The notes under the pieces: generated by a model
Databases searched by the model: none
The model's input: only the letters and a program-made list of their open reading frames with translations
Told to the model about the DNA's origin: nothing
Source of the DNA: Pegoplata infirma
Lineage: Eukaryota > Arthropoda > Insecta > Diptera > Anthomyiidae
DNA: 64,000 nucleotides
NCBI GenBank assembly: GCA_963921195.1
Contig: OY992537.1
Span: forward strand, 149,227,841-149,291,840
Direction: 5' to 3'
Part shown: in pieces, positions 18,925-33,900 of the stretch
How the letters are laid out: every line of letters starts with the position of its first letter
How positions within the stretch are numbered: the first letter of the stretch is position 1
Program-made: the position numbers and the translations under genes

Positions 18925-21900
18925 ATTTTTGATATGAATGCATAAATATCTGTTAATACTAGTCCGATAGTCTTAATTTTTTTCTGTCATGATAAATCTA
19001 ATATACTTATGCCTTCTAGTTTTTATAGAGTCAAAATCGGATCATTATTTACCGAGTTATAGCAATTTAAAAATGAGGGTCTCCAAAAAACCTTAAATAA
19101 TGGGTTTCTCATAAAAATGAAAAAAAAAACTTTGCATAAATGCATATATCTCTGTAAGTACCAGCTCGATTGTCTCACATTTGGTTCCAGAGGAAAGATA
19201 AAGTCTCAATCTTTTATTTTTTTGTTATTTTGACAAAATCGGAGCAATAGTTGCAGAGATACAGCCGTTGAAAGTAAAAGGTCTCCAGACTACGAAAAAT
19301 TACAAGTTTATCATTTTTGAAAAAATATTTTTTTTTTAAAAATTTAAAATCGAGCAATCTCTTTTATTCGAATTAAACTTTATTGAAAAAGATTTAAATT
19401 CGTGCAAAGGCATTTGAAATCGATATAATGGTAACCTTGATATAGCCATTTCAAGTTTGTACAAGTAACCCGAAAATATTTTTGATATGAATGCATAAAT
19501 ATCTGTTAATACTAGTCCGATAGTCTTAATTTTTTTCTGTCATGATAAAGCTAATATACTTATGCATTCTAATTTTTATAGAGTCAAAATCGGATCATTA
19601 TTTACCGAGTTATAGCAATTTAAAAATGAGGGTCTCCAAAAAACCTTAAATAATGGGTTTCTCATAAAAATGAAAAATAAACTTTGCATAAATGCATATA
19701 TCTCTGTAAGTACCGGCACGATTGTCTCACATTTGGTTCCAGAGGAAAGATAAAGTCTCAATCTTTTATTTTTTTGTTATTTTGACAAAATCGGAGCAAT
19801 AGTTGCAGAGATACAGCCGTTGAAAGTAAAAGGTCTCCAGACTACGAAAAATTACAACTTTATCATTTTTGAAAAAATAAATGTTTTTAAAAATTTAAAA
19901 TCGAGCAATCTCTTTTATTCTATTTAAACTTTATTGAAAAAGATTTAAATTCGTGCAAAGGCATTTGAAATCGAAATAATGGTAACCTTGATATAGCCAT
20001 TTCAAGTTATTACAAGTAACCCGAAAATATTTTTGATATGAATGCATAAATATCTGTTAATACTAGTCCGATAGTCTTAATTTTTTGCTGTCATGATAAA
20101 GCTAATATACTTATGCATTCTAGTTTTTATAGAGTCAAAATCGGATCATTATTTACCGAGTTATAGCAATTTAAAAATGAGGGTCTCCAAAAAACCTTAA
20201 ATAATGGGTTTCTCATAAAAATGAAAAAAAAAACTTTTCATAAATGCATATATCTCTGTAAGTACCAGCCCGATTGTCTCACATTTGGTTCCAGAGGAAA
20301 GATAAAGTCTTAATCTTTGATTTTTTTGTTATTTTGACAAAATCGGAGCAATAGTTGCAGAGATACAGCCGTTGAAAGTAAAAGGTCTCCAGACTACGAA
20401 AAATTACAAGTTTATCATTTTTGAAAAAATAAATTTTTTTAAAAATTTAAAATCGAGCAATCTCTTTTATTCTATTTAAACTTTATTGAAAAAGATTTAA
20501 ATTCGTGCAAAGGCATTTGAAAGCGATATAATGGTAACCTTGATATAGCCATTTCAAGTTATTACAAGTAACCCGAAAATATTTTTGATATGAATGCATA
20601 AATATCTGTTAATACTAGTCTGATAGTCTTAATTTTTTTCTGTCATGATAAAGCTAATATACTTATGCATTCTAATTTTTATAGACTCATAATCGGATCA
20701 TTATTTACCGAGTTATAGCAATTTAAAAATGAGGGTCTCCAAAAAACCTTAAATAATGGGTTTCTCATAAAAATGAAAAAAAAAAACTTTGCATAAATGC
20801 ATATATCTCTGTAAGTACCAGCCCGATTGTCTCACATTTGGTTCCAGAGGAAAGATAAAGTCTCAATCTTTTATTTTTTTGTTATTTTGACAAAATCGGA
20901 GCAATAGTTGCAGAGATACAGCCGTTGAAAGTAAAAGGTCTCCAGACTACGAAAAATTACAAGTTTATCATTTTTGAAAAAATAAATTTTTTTTAAAAAT
21001 TTAAAATCGAGCAATCTCTTTTATTCTATTTAAACTTTATTGAAAAAGATTTAAATTCGTGCAAAGGCATTAGAAAACGATAGAATGGTAACCTTGATAT
21101 AGCCATTTCAAGTTATTACAAGTAACCCGAAAATATTTTTGATATGAATGCATAAATATCTGTTAATACTAGTCCGATAGTCTTAATTTTTTTCTGTCAT
21201 GATAAAGCTAATATACTTATGCCTTCTAGTTTTTATAGAGTCAAAATCGGATCATTATTTACCGAGTTATAGCAATTTAAAAATGAGGGTCTCCAAAAAA
21301 CCTTAAATAATGGGTTTCTCATAAAAATGAAAAAAAAAACTTTGCATAAATGCATATATCTCTGTAAGTACCAGCCCGATTGTCTCACATTTGGTTCCAG
21401 AGGAAAGATAAAGTCTTAATCATTTATTTTTTTGTTATTTTGACAAAATCGGAGCAATAGTTGCAGAGATACAGCCGTTGAAAGTAAAAGGTCTCCAGAC
21501 TACGAAAAATTACAAGTTTATCATTTTTGAAAAAATAAATTTTTTTAAAAATTTAAAATTGAGCAATCTCTTTTATTCTATTTAAACTTTATTGAAAAAG
21601 ATTTAAATTCGTGCAAAGGCATTTGAAAGCGATATAATGGTAACCTTGATATAGCCATTTCAAGTTATTACAAGTAACCCGAAAATATTTTTGATATGAA
21701 TGCATAAATATCTGTTAATACTAGTCTGATAGTCTTAATTTTTTTCTGTCATGATAAAGCTAATATACTTATGCATTCTAATTTTTATAGAGTCAAAATC
21801 GGATCATTATTTACCGAGTTATAGCAATTTAAAAATGAGGGTCTCCAAAAAACCTTAAATAATGGGTTTCTCATTAAAATGAAAAAAAAACTTTGCATAA

Positions 21901-24900
21901 ATGCATATATCTCTGTAAGTACCAGCCCGATTGTCTCACATTTGGTTCCAGAGGAAAGATAAAGTCTCAATCTTTTATTTTTTTGTTATTTTGACAAAAT
22001 CGGAGCAATAGTTGCAGAGATACAGCCGTTGAAAGTAAAAGGTCTCCAGACTACGAAAAATTACAAGTTTATCATTTTTGAAAAAATAAATTTTTTTAAA
22101 AATTTAAAATCGAGCAATCTCTTTTATTCTATTTAAACTTTATTGAAAAAGATTTAAATTCGTGCAAAGGCATTAGAAAACGATAGAATGGTAACCTTGA
22201 TATAGCCATTTCAAGTTATTACAAGTAACCCGAAAATATTTTTGATATGAATGCATAAATATCTGTTAATACTAGTCCGATAGTCATAATTTTTTTCTGT
22301 CATGATAAAGCTAATATACTTATGCCTTCTAGTTTTTATAGAGTCAAAATCGGATCATTATTTACCGAGTTATAGCAATTTAAAAATGAGGGTCTCCAAA
22401 AAACCTTAAATAATGGGTTTCTCATAAAAATGAAAAAAAACTTTGCATAAATGCATATATCTCTGTAAGTACCAGCCCGATTGTCTCACATTTGGTTCCA
22501 GAGGAAAGATAAAGTCTCAATCTTTTATTTTTTTGTTATTTTGACAAAATCGGAGCAATAGTTGCAGAGATACAGCCGTTGAAAGTAAAAGGTCTCCAGA
22601 CTACGAAAAATTACAAGTTTATCATTTTTGAAAAAATATTTTTTTTTAAAAATTTAAAATCGAGCAATCTCTTTTATTCGAATTAAACTTTATTGAAAAA
22701 GATTTAAATTCGTGCAAAGGCATTTGAAATCGATATAATGGTAACCTTGATATAGCCATTTCAAGTTATTACAAGTAACCCGAAAATATTTTTGATATGA
22801 ATGCATAAATATCTGTTAATACTAGTCCTATAGTCTTATATCGGAGCAATTGTTGCAGAGATACAGCCGTTGAAAGTAAAAGGTCTCCAGACTACGAAAA
22901 ATTACAACTTTATCATTTTTGAAAAAATAAATTTTTTTAAAAATTTAAAATCGAGCAATCTCTTTTATTCTATTTAAACTTTATTGAAAAAGATTTAAAT
23001 TCGTGCAAAGGCATTTGAAATCGAAATAATGGTAACCTTGATATAGCCATTTCAAGTTATTACAAGTAACCCGAAAATATTTTTGATATGAATGCATAAA
23101 TATCTGTTAATACTAGTCCGATAGTCTTAATTTTTTTCTGTCATGATAAAGCTAATATTCTTATGCCTTCTAGTTTTTATAGAGTCAAAATCGGATCATT
23201 ATTTACCGAGTTATAGCAATTTAAAAATGAGGGTCTCCAAAAAACCTTAAATAATGGGTTTCTCATAAAAATGAAAAATAAACTTTGCATAAATGCATAT
23301 ATCTCTGTAAGTACCAGCCCGATTGTCTCACATTTGGTTCCAGAGGAAAGATAAAGTCTCAATCTTTTATTTTTTTGTTATTTTGACAAAATCGGAGCAA
23401 TTGTTGCAGATATACAGCCGTTGAAAGTAAAAGGTCTCCAGACTACGAAAAATTACAACTTTATCATTTTTGAAAAAATAAATTTTTTTAAAAATTTAAA
23501 ATCGAGCAATCTCTTTTATTCTATTTAAACTTTATTGAAAAAGATTTAAATTCGTGCAAAGGCATTTGAAATCGAAATAATGGTAACCTTGATATAGCCA
23601 TTTCAAGTTATTACAAGTAACCCGAAAATATTTTTGATATGAATGCATAAATATCTGTTAATACTAGTCCGATAGTTTTAATTTTTTGCTGTCATGATAA
23701 AGCTAATATACTTATGCATTCTAGTTTTTATAGAGTCAAAATCGGATCATTATTTACCGAGTTATAGCAATTTAAAAATGAGGGTCTCCAAAAAACCTTA
23801 AATAATGGGTTTCTCATAAAAATGAAAAAAAAACTTTGCATAAATGCATATATCTCTGTAAGTACCAGCCCGATTGTCTCACATTTGGTTCCAGAGGAAA
23901 GATAAAGACTTAATATTTTATTTTTTTGTTATTTTGACAAAATCGGAGCAATAGTTGCAGAGATACAGCCGTTGAAAGTAAAAGGTCTCCAGACTACGAA
24001 AAATTACAAGTTTATCATTTTTGAAAAAATAAATTTTTTTAAAAATTTAAAATCGAGCAATCTCTTTTATTCTATTTAAACTTTATTGAAAAAGATTTAA
24101 ATTCGTGCAAAGGCATTTGAAAGCGATATAATGGTAACCTTGATATAGCCATTTCAAGTTATTACAAGTAACCCGAAAATATTTTTGATATGAATGCATA
24201 AATATCTGTTAATACTAGTCTGATAGTCTTAAATTTTTTCTGTCATGATAAAGCTAATATACTTATGCATTCTAGTTTTTATAGAGTCAAAATAATAAAT
24301 AATGGGTTTCTCATAAAAATGAATTCTAATTTTTATAGAGTCAAAATCGGATCATTATTTACCGAGTTATAGCAATTTAAAAATGAGGGTCTCCAAAAAA
24401 CCTTAAAAAAAAACTTTTTAAAAATTTAAAATCGAGCAATCTCTTTTATTCTAATTAAATTTTATTGAAAAAGATTTAAATTCGTGCAAAGGCATTTGAA
24501 ATTGATATAATGGTAACCTTGATATAGCCATTTCAAGTTATTACAAGTAACCCGAAAATATTTTTGATATGAATGCATAAATATCTGTTAATACTAGTCC
24601 GATAGTCTTAATTTTTTTCTGTCATGATAAAGCTAATATACTTATGCATTCTAGTTTTTATAGAGTCAAAATCGGATCATTATTTACCGAGTTATAGGGT
24701 CTCCAAGAAACCTTAAATAATGGGTTTCTCATAAAAATGAAAAAAAAACTTTGAATAAATGCATATATCTCTGTAAGTACCAGCCCGATTGCCTCACATT
24801 TGGTTCCAGAGGAAAGATAAAGTCTCAATATTTTATTTTTTTGTTATTTTGACAAAATCGGAGCAATAGTTGCAGAGATACAGCCGTTGAAAGTAAAAGG

Positions 24901-27900
24901 TCTCCAGACTACGAAAAATTACAAGTTTATCATTTTTGAAAAAATATTTTTTTTTAAAAATTTAAAATCGAGCAATCTCTTTTATTCGAATTAAACTTTA
25001 TTGAAAAAGATTTAAATTCGTGCAAAGGCATTTGAAATCGATATAATGGTAACCTTGATATAGCCATTTCAAGTTATTACAAGTAACCCGAAAATATTTT
25101 TGATATGAATGCATAAATATCTGTTAATACTAGTCCGATAGTCTTAATTTTTTTCTGTCATGATAAAGCTAATATACTTATGCATTCTAGTTTTTATAGA
25201 GTCAAAATCGGATCATTATTTACCGAGTTATAGCAATTTAAAAATGAGGGTCTCCAAGAAACCTTAAATAATGGGTTTCTCATAAAAATAAAAAAAAAAC
25301 TTTGCATAAATGCATATATCTCTGTAAGTACCAGCCCGATTGCCTCACATTTGGTTCCAGAGGAAAGATAAAGTCTCAATATTTTATTTTTTTGTTATTT
25401 TGACAAAATCGGAGCAATAGTTGCAGAGATACAGCCGTTGAAAGTAAAAGGTCTCCAGACTACGAAAAATTACAAGTTTATCATTTTTGAAAAAATATTT
25501 TTTTTTAAAAATTTAAAATCGAGCAATCTCTTTTATTCGAATTAAACTTTATTGAAAAAGATTTAAATTCGTGCAAAGGCATTTGAAATCGATATAATGG
25601 TAACCTTGATATAGCCATTTCAAGTTATTACAAGTAACCCGAAAATATTTTTGATATGAATGCATAAATATCTGTTAATACTAGTCCGATAGTCTTAATT
25701 TTTTTCTGTCATGATAAAGCTAATATACTTATGCATTCTAGTTTTTATAGAGTCAAAATCGGATCATTATTTACCGAGTTATAGCAATTTAAAAATGAGG
25801 GTCTCCAAGAAACCTTAAATAATGGGTTTCTCATAAAAATAAAAAAAAAACTTTGCATAAATGCATATATCTCTGTAAGTACCAGCCCGATTGCCTCACA
25901 TTTGGTTCCAGAGGAAAGATAAAGTCTCAATCTTTTATTTTTTTGTTATTTTGACAAAATCGGAGCAATAGTTGCAGAGATACAGCCGTTGAAAGTAAAA
26001 GGTCTCCAGACTACGAAAAATTACAAGTTTATCATTTTTGAAAAAAAATTTTTTTTAAAAAATTTAAAATCGAGCAATCTCTTTTATTCTATTTAAACTT
26101 TATTGAAAAAGATTTAAATTCGTGCAAAGGCATTAGAAAACGATAGAATGGTAACCTTGATATAGCCATTTCAAGTTATTACAAGTAACCCGAAAATATT
26201 TTTGATATGAATGCATAAATATCTGTTAATACTAGTCTGATAGTCTTAAATTTTTTCTGTCATGATAAAGCTAATATACTTATGCATTCTAGTTTTTATA
26301 GAGTCAAAATCGCATCATTATTTACCGAGTTATAGCAATTTAAAAATGAGGGTCTCCAAAAAACCTTAAATAATGGGTTTCTCATAAAAATGAAAAAAAA
26401 AACTTTGCATAAATGCATATATCTCTGTAAGTACCAGCCCGATTGTCTCACATTTGGTTCCAGAGGAAAGATAAAGTCTCAATCTTTTATTTTTTTGTTA
26501 TTTTGACAAAATCGGAGCAATAGTTGCAGAGATACAGCCGTTGAAAATAAAAGGTCTCCAGACTACGAAAAATTACAAGTTTATCATTTTTGAAAAAATA
26601 AATTTTTTTAAAAATTTAAAACCGAGCAATCTCTTTTATTCTAATTAAACTTTATTGAAAAAGATTTAAATTCGTGCAAAGGCATTTGAAATTGATATAA
26701 TGGTAACCTTGATATAGCCATTTCAAGTTATTACAAGTAACCCGAAAATATTTTTGATATGAATGCATAAATATCTGTTAATACTAGTCCGATAGTCTTA
26801 ATTTTTTTCTGTCATGATAAAGCTAATATACTTATGCATTCTAGTTTTTATAGAGTCAAAATCGGATCATTAGTTACCGAGTTATAGCAATTTAAAAATG
26901 AGGGTCTCCAAAAAACCTTAAATAATGGGTTTCTCATAAAAATGAAAAAAAACTTTGCATAAATGCATATATCTCTGTAAGTACCAGCCCGATTGTCTCA
27001 CATTTGGTTCCAGAGGAAAGATAAAGTCTTAATCTTTTATTTTTTTGTTATTTTGACAAAATCGGAGCAATAGTTGCAGAGATACAGCCGTTGAAAGTAA
27101 AAGGTCTCCAGACTACGAAAAATTACAAGTTTATCATTTTTGAAAAAATAAATTTTTTTAAAAATTTAAAATCGAGCAATCTCTTTTATTCTAATTAAAC
27201 TTTATTGAAAAAGATTTAAATTCGTGCAAAGGCATTTGAAATCGATATAATGGTAACCTTGATATAGCCATTTCAAGTTATTACAAGTAACCCGAAAATA
27301 TTTTTGATATGAATGCATAAATATCTGTTAATACTAGTCTGATAGTCTTAATTTTTTTCTGTCATGATAAAGCTAATATACTTATGCATTCTAATTTTTA
27401 TAGAGTCAAAATCGGATCATTATTTACCGAGTTATAGCAATTTAAAAATGAGAGTCTCCAAGAAACCTTAAATAATGGGTTTCTCATTAAAATGAAAAAA
27501 AAAACTTTGCATAAATGCATATATCTCTGTAAGTACCAGCCCGATTGTCTCACATTTGGTTCCAGAGGAAAGATAAAGTCTCAATCTTTTATTTTTTTTG
27601 TTATTTTGACAAAATCGGAGCAATAGTTGCAGAGATACAGCCGTTGAAAGTAAAAGGTCTCCAGACTACGAAAAATTACAAGTTTATCATTTTTGAAAAA
27701 ATAAATTTTTTTAAAAATTTAAAATCGAGCAATCTCTTTTATTCTATTTAAACTTTATTGAAAAAGATTTAAATTCGTGCAAAGGCATTAGAAAACGATA
27801 GAATGGTAACCTTGATATAGCCATTTCAAGTTATTACAAGTAACCCGAAAATATTTTTGATATGAATGCATAAATATCTGTTAATACTAGTCCGATAGTC

Positions 27901-30900
27901 TTAATTTTTTTCTGTCATGATAAAGCTAATATACTTATGCCTTCTAGTTTTTATAGAGTCAAAATCGGATCATTATTTACCGAGTTATAGCAATTTAAAA
28001 ATGAGGGTCTCCAAAAAACCTTAAATAATGGGTTTCTCATAAAAATGAAAAAAAACTTTGCATAAATGCATATATCTCTGTAAGTACCAGCCCGATTGTC
28101 TCACATTTGGTTAAAAATGAGGGTCTAAAAAACCTTAAATAATGGGTTTCTCATAAAAATAAAAAAAAAACTTTGCATAAATGCATATATCTCTGTAAGT
28201 ACCAGCCCGATTGCCTCACATTTGGTTCCAGAGAAAAGATAAAGTCTCAATCTTTTATTTTTTTGTTATTTTGACAAAATCGGAGCAATAGTTGCAGAGA
28301 TACAGCCGTTGAAAGTAAAAGGTCTCCAGACTACGAAAAATTACAAGTTTATCATTTTTGAAAAAAAAATTTTTTTAAAAAATTTAAAATCGAGCAATCT
28401 CTTTTATTCTATTTAAACTTTATTGAAAAAGATTTAAATTCGTGCAAAGGCATTAGAAAACGATAGAATGGTAACCTTGATATAGCCATTTCAAGTTATT
28501 ACAAGTAACCCGAAAATATTTTTGATATGAATGCATAAATATCTGTTAATACTAGTCCGATAGTCTTAATTTTTTTCTGTCATGATAAAGCTAATATACT
28601 TATGCATTCTAGTTTTTATAGAGTCAAAATCGGATCATTATTTACCGAGTTATAGCAATTTAAAAATGAGGGTCTCCAAGAAACCTTAAATAATGGGTTT
28701 CTCATAAAAATAAAAAAAAAAACTTTGCATAAATGCATATATCTCTGTAAGTACCAGCCCGATTGCCTCACATTTGGTTCCAGAGGAAAGATAAAGTCTC
28801 AATCTTTTATTTTTTTGTTATTTTGACAAAATCGGAGCAATAGTTGCAGAGATACAGCCGTTGAAAGTAAAAGGTCTCCAGACTACGAAAAATTACAAGT
28901 TTATCATTTTTGAAAAAAAAATTTTTTTTAAAAATTTAAAATCGAGCAATCTCTTTTATTCTATTTAAACTTTATTGAAAAAGATTTAAATTCGTGCAAA
29001 GGCATTAGAAAACGATAGAATGGTAACCTTGATATAGCCATTTCAAATTATTACAAGTAACCCGAAAATATTTTTGATATGAATGCATAAATATCTGTTA
29101 ATACTAGTCTGATAGTCTTAAATTTTTTCTGTCATGATAAAGCTAATATACTTATGCATTCTAGTTTTTATAGAGTCAAAATCGCATCATTATTTACCGA
29201 GTTATAGCAATTTAAAAATGAGGGTCTCCAAAAAACCTTAAATAATGGGTTTCTCATAAAAATGAAAAAAAAACTTTGCATAAATGCATATATCTCTGTA
29301 AGTACCAGCCCGATTGTCTCACATTTGGTTCCAGAGGAAAGATAAAGTCTCAATCTTTTATTTTTTTGTTATTTTGACAAAATCGGAGCAATAGTTGCAG
29401 AGATACAGCCGTTGAAAGTAAAAGGTCTCCAGACTACGAAAAATTACAAGTTTATCATTTTTGAAAAAATAATTTTTTTTAAAAATTTAAAATCGAGCAA
29501 TCTCTTTTATTCTAATTAAACTTTATTGAAAAAGATTTAAATTCGTGCAAAGGCATTTGAAATTGATATAATGGTAACCTTGATATAGCCATTTCAAGTT
29601 ATTACAAGTAACCCGAAAATATTTTTGATATGAATGCATAAATATCTGTTAATACTAGTCCGATAGTCTTAATTTTTTTCTGTCATGATAAAGCTAATAT
29701 ACTTATGCATTCTAGTTTTTATAGAGTCAAAATCGGATCATTATTTACCGAGTTATAGCAATTTAAAAATGAGGGTCTCCAAGAAACCTTAAATAATGGG
29801 TTTCTCATAAAAATGAAAAAAAAACTTTGAATAAATGCATATATCTCTGTAAGTACCAGCCCGATTGCCTCACATTTGGTTCCAGAGGAAAGATAAAGTC
29901 TCAATATTTTATTTTTTTGTTATTTTGACAAAATCGAAGCAATAGTTGCAGAGATACAGCCGTTGAAAGTAAAAGGTCTCCAGACTACGAAAAATTACAA
30001 GTTTATCATTTTTGAAAAAATAAATTTTTTTAAAAATTTAAAATCGAGCAATCTCTTTTATTCTAATTAAGCTTTATTGAAAAAAAATTAAATTCGTGCA
30101 AAGGCATTTGAAATCGATATAATGGTAACCTTGATATAGCCATTTCAAGTTATTACAAGTAACCCGAAAATATTTTTGATATGAATGCATAAATATCTGT
30201 TAATACTAGTCCGATACTCTTAATTTTTTTCTGTCATGATAAAGCTAATATACTTATGCATTCTAGTTTTTATAGAGTCAAAATCGGATCATTATTTACC
30301 GAGTTATAGCAATTTAAAAATGAGGGTCTCCAAGAAACCTTAAATAATGGGTTTCTCATAAAAATAAAAAAAAAACTTTGCATAAATGCATATATCTCTG
30401 TAAGTACCAGCCCGATTGCCTCACATTTGGTTCCAGAGGAAAGATAAAGTCTCAATCTTTTATTTTTTTGTTATTTTGACAAAATCGGAGCAATAGTTGC
30501 AGAGATACAGCCGTTGAAAGTAAAAGGTCTCCAGACTACGAAAAATTACAAGTTTATCATTTTTGAAAAAAAAAAAATTTTAAAAATTTAAAATCGAGCA
30601 ATCTCTTTTATTCTATTTAAACTTTATTGAAAAAGATTTAAATTCGTGCAAAGGCATTAGAAAACGATATAATGGTAACCTTGATATAGCCATTTCAAGT
30701 TATTACAAGTAACCCGAAAATATTTTTGATATGAATGCATAAATATCTGTTAATACTAGTCCGATACTCTTAATTTTTTTCTGTCATGATAAAGCTAATA
30801 TACTTATGCATTCTAGTTTTTATAGAGTCAAAATCGGATCATTATTTACCGAGTTATAGCAATTTAAAAATGAGGGTCTCCAAGAAACCTTAAATAATGG

Positions 30901-33900
30901 GTTTCTCATAAAAATGAAAAAAAAACTTTGCATAAATGCATATATCTCTGTAAGTACCAGCCCGATTGTCTCACATTTGGTTCCAGAGGAAAGATAAAGT
31001 CTCAATCTTTTATTTTTTTGTTATTTTGACAAAATCGGAGCAATAGTTGCAGAGATACAGCCGTTGAAAGTAAAAGGTCTCCAGACTACGAAAAATTACA
31101 AGTTTATCATTTTTGAAAAAATAAATTTTTTTAAAAATTTAAAATCGAGCAATCTCTTTTATTCTAATTAAACTTTATTGAAAAAGATTTAAATTCGTGC
31201 AAAGGCATTTGAAATTGATATAATGGTAACCTTGATATAGCCATTTCAAGTTATTACAAGTAACCCGAAAATATTTTTGATATGAATGCATAAATATCTG
31301 TTAATACTAGTCCGATAGTCTTAATTTTTTTCTGTCATGATAAAGCTAATATACTTATGCATTCTAGTTTTTATAGAGTCAAAATCGGATCATTATTTAC
31401 CGAGTTATAGCAATTTAAAAATGAGGGTCTCCAAAAAACCTTAAATGATGGGTTTCTCATAAAAATGAAAAAAAACTTTGCATAAATGCATATATCTCTG
31501 TAAGTACCAGCCCGATTGTCTCACATTTGGTTCCAGAGGAAAGATAAAGTCTTAATCTTTTATTTTTTTATTATTTTGTCAAAATCGGAGCAATAGTTGC
31601 AGAGATACAGCCGTTGAAAGTAAAAGGTCTCCAGACTACGAAAAATTACAAGTTTATCATTTTTGAAAAAATAAATTTTTTTAAAAATTTAAAATCGAGC
31701 AATCTCTTTTATTCTAATTAAACTTTATTGAAAAAGATTTAAATTCGTGCAAAGGCATTTGAAATCGATATAATGGTAACCTTGATATAGCCATTTCAAG
31801 TTATTACAAGTAACCCGAAAATATTTTTGATATGAATGCATAAATATCTGTTAATACTAGTCTGATAGTCTTAATTTTTTTCTGTCATGATAAAGCTAAT
31901 ATACTTATGCATTCTAATTTTTATAGAGTCAAAATCGGATCATTATTTACCGAGTTATAGCAATTTAAAAATGAGAGTCTCCAAGAAACCTTAAATAATG
32001 GGTTTCTCATTAAAATGAAAAAAAAACTTTGCATAAATGCATATATCTCTGTAAGTACCAGCCCGATTGTCTCACATTTGGTTCCAGAGGAAAGATAAAG
32101 TCTCAATCTTTTATTTTTTTGTTATTTTGACAAAATCGGAGCAATAGTTGCAGAGATACAGCCGTTGAAAGTAAAAGGTCTCCAGACTACGAAAAATTAC
32201 AAGTTTATCATTTTTGAAAAAATAAATTTTTTTAAAAATTTAAAATCGAGCAATCTCTTTTATTCTATTTAAACTTTATTGAAAAAGATTTAAATTCGTG
32301 CAAAGGCATTAGAAAACGATAGAATGGTAACCTTGATATAGCCATTTCAAGTTATTACAAGTAACCCGAAAATATTTTTGATATGAATGCATAAATATCT
32401 GTTAATACTAGTCCGATAGTCTTAATTTTTTTCTGTCATGATAAAGCTAATATACTTATGCCTTCTAGTTTTTATAGAGTCAAAATCGGATCATTATTTA
32501 CCGAGTTATAGCAATTTAAAAATGAGGGTCTCCAAAAAACCTTAAATAATGGGTTTCTCATAAAAATGAAAAAAAAACTTTGCATAAATGCATATATCTC
32601 TGTAAGTACCAGCCCGATTGTCTCACATTTGGTTAAAAATGAGGGTCTAAAAAACCTTAAATAATGGGTTTCTCATAAAAATAAAAAAAAACTTTGCATA
32701 AATGCATATATCTCTGTAAGTACCAGCCCGATTGCCTCACATTTGGTTCCAGAGGAAAGATAAAGTCTCAATCTTTTATTTTTTTGTTATTTTGACAAAA
32801 TCGGAGCAATAGTTGCAGAGATACAGCCGTTGAAAGTAAAAGGTCTCCAGACTACGAAAAATTACAAGTTTATCATTTTTGAAAAAAAAATTTTTTTAAA
32901 AAATTTAAAATCGAGCAATCTTTTTTATTCTATTTAAACTTTATTGAAAAAGATTTAAATTCGTGCAAAGGCATTAGAAAACGATAGAATGGTAACCTTG
33001 ATATAGCCATTTCAAGTTATTACAAGTAACCCGAAAATATTTTTGATATGAATGCATAAATATCTGTTAATACTAGTCTGATAGTCTTAAATTTTTTCTG
33101 TCATGATAAAGCTAATATACTTATGCATTCTAGTTTTTATAGAGTCAAAATCGCATCATTATTTACCGAGTTATAGCAATTTAAAAATGAGGGTCTCCAA
33201 AAAACCTTAAATAATGGGTTTCTCATAAAAATGAAAAAAAAAACTTTGCATAAATGCATATATCTCTGTAAGTACCAGCCCGATTGTCTCACATTTGGTT
33301 CCAGAGGAAAGATAAAGTCTCAATCTTTTATTTGTTTGTTATTTTGACAAAATCGGAGCAATAGTTGCAGAGATACAGCCGTTGAAAATAAAAGGTCTCC
33401 AGACTACGAAAAATTACAAGTTTATCATTTTTGAAAAAATAAATATTTTTAAAAATTTAAAACCGAGCAATCTCTTTTATTCTAATTAAACTTTATTGAA
33501 AAAGATTTAAATTCGTGCAAAGGCATTTGAAATTGATATAATGGTAACCTTGATATAGCCATTTCAAGTTATTACAAGTAACCCGAAAATATTTTTGATA
33601 TGAATGCATAAATATCTGTTAATACTAGTCCGATAGTCTTAATTTTTTTCTGTCATGATAAAGCTAATATACTTATGCATTCTAGTTTTTATAGAGTCAA
33701 AATCGGATCATTATTTACCGAGTTATAGCAATTTAAAAATGAGGGTCTCCAAAAAACCTTAAATAATGGGTTTCTCATAAAAATGAAAAAAAACTTTGCA
33801 TAAATGCATATATCTCTGTAAGTACCAGCCCGATTGTCTCACATTTGGTTCCAGAGGAAAGATAAAGTCTTAATCTTTTATTTTTTTGTTATTTTGACAA

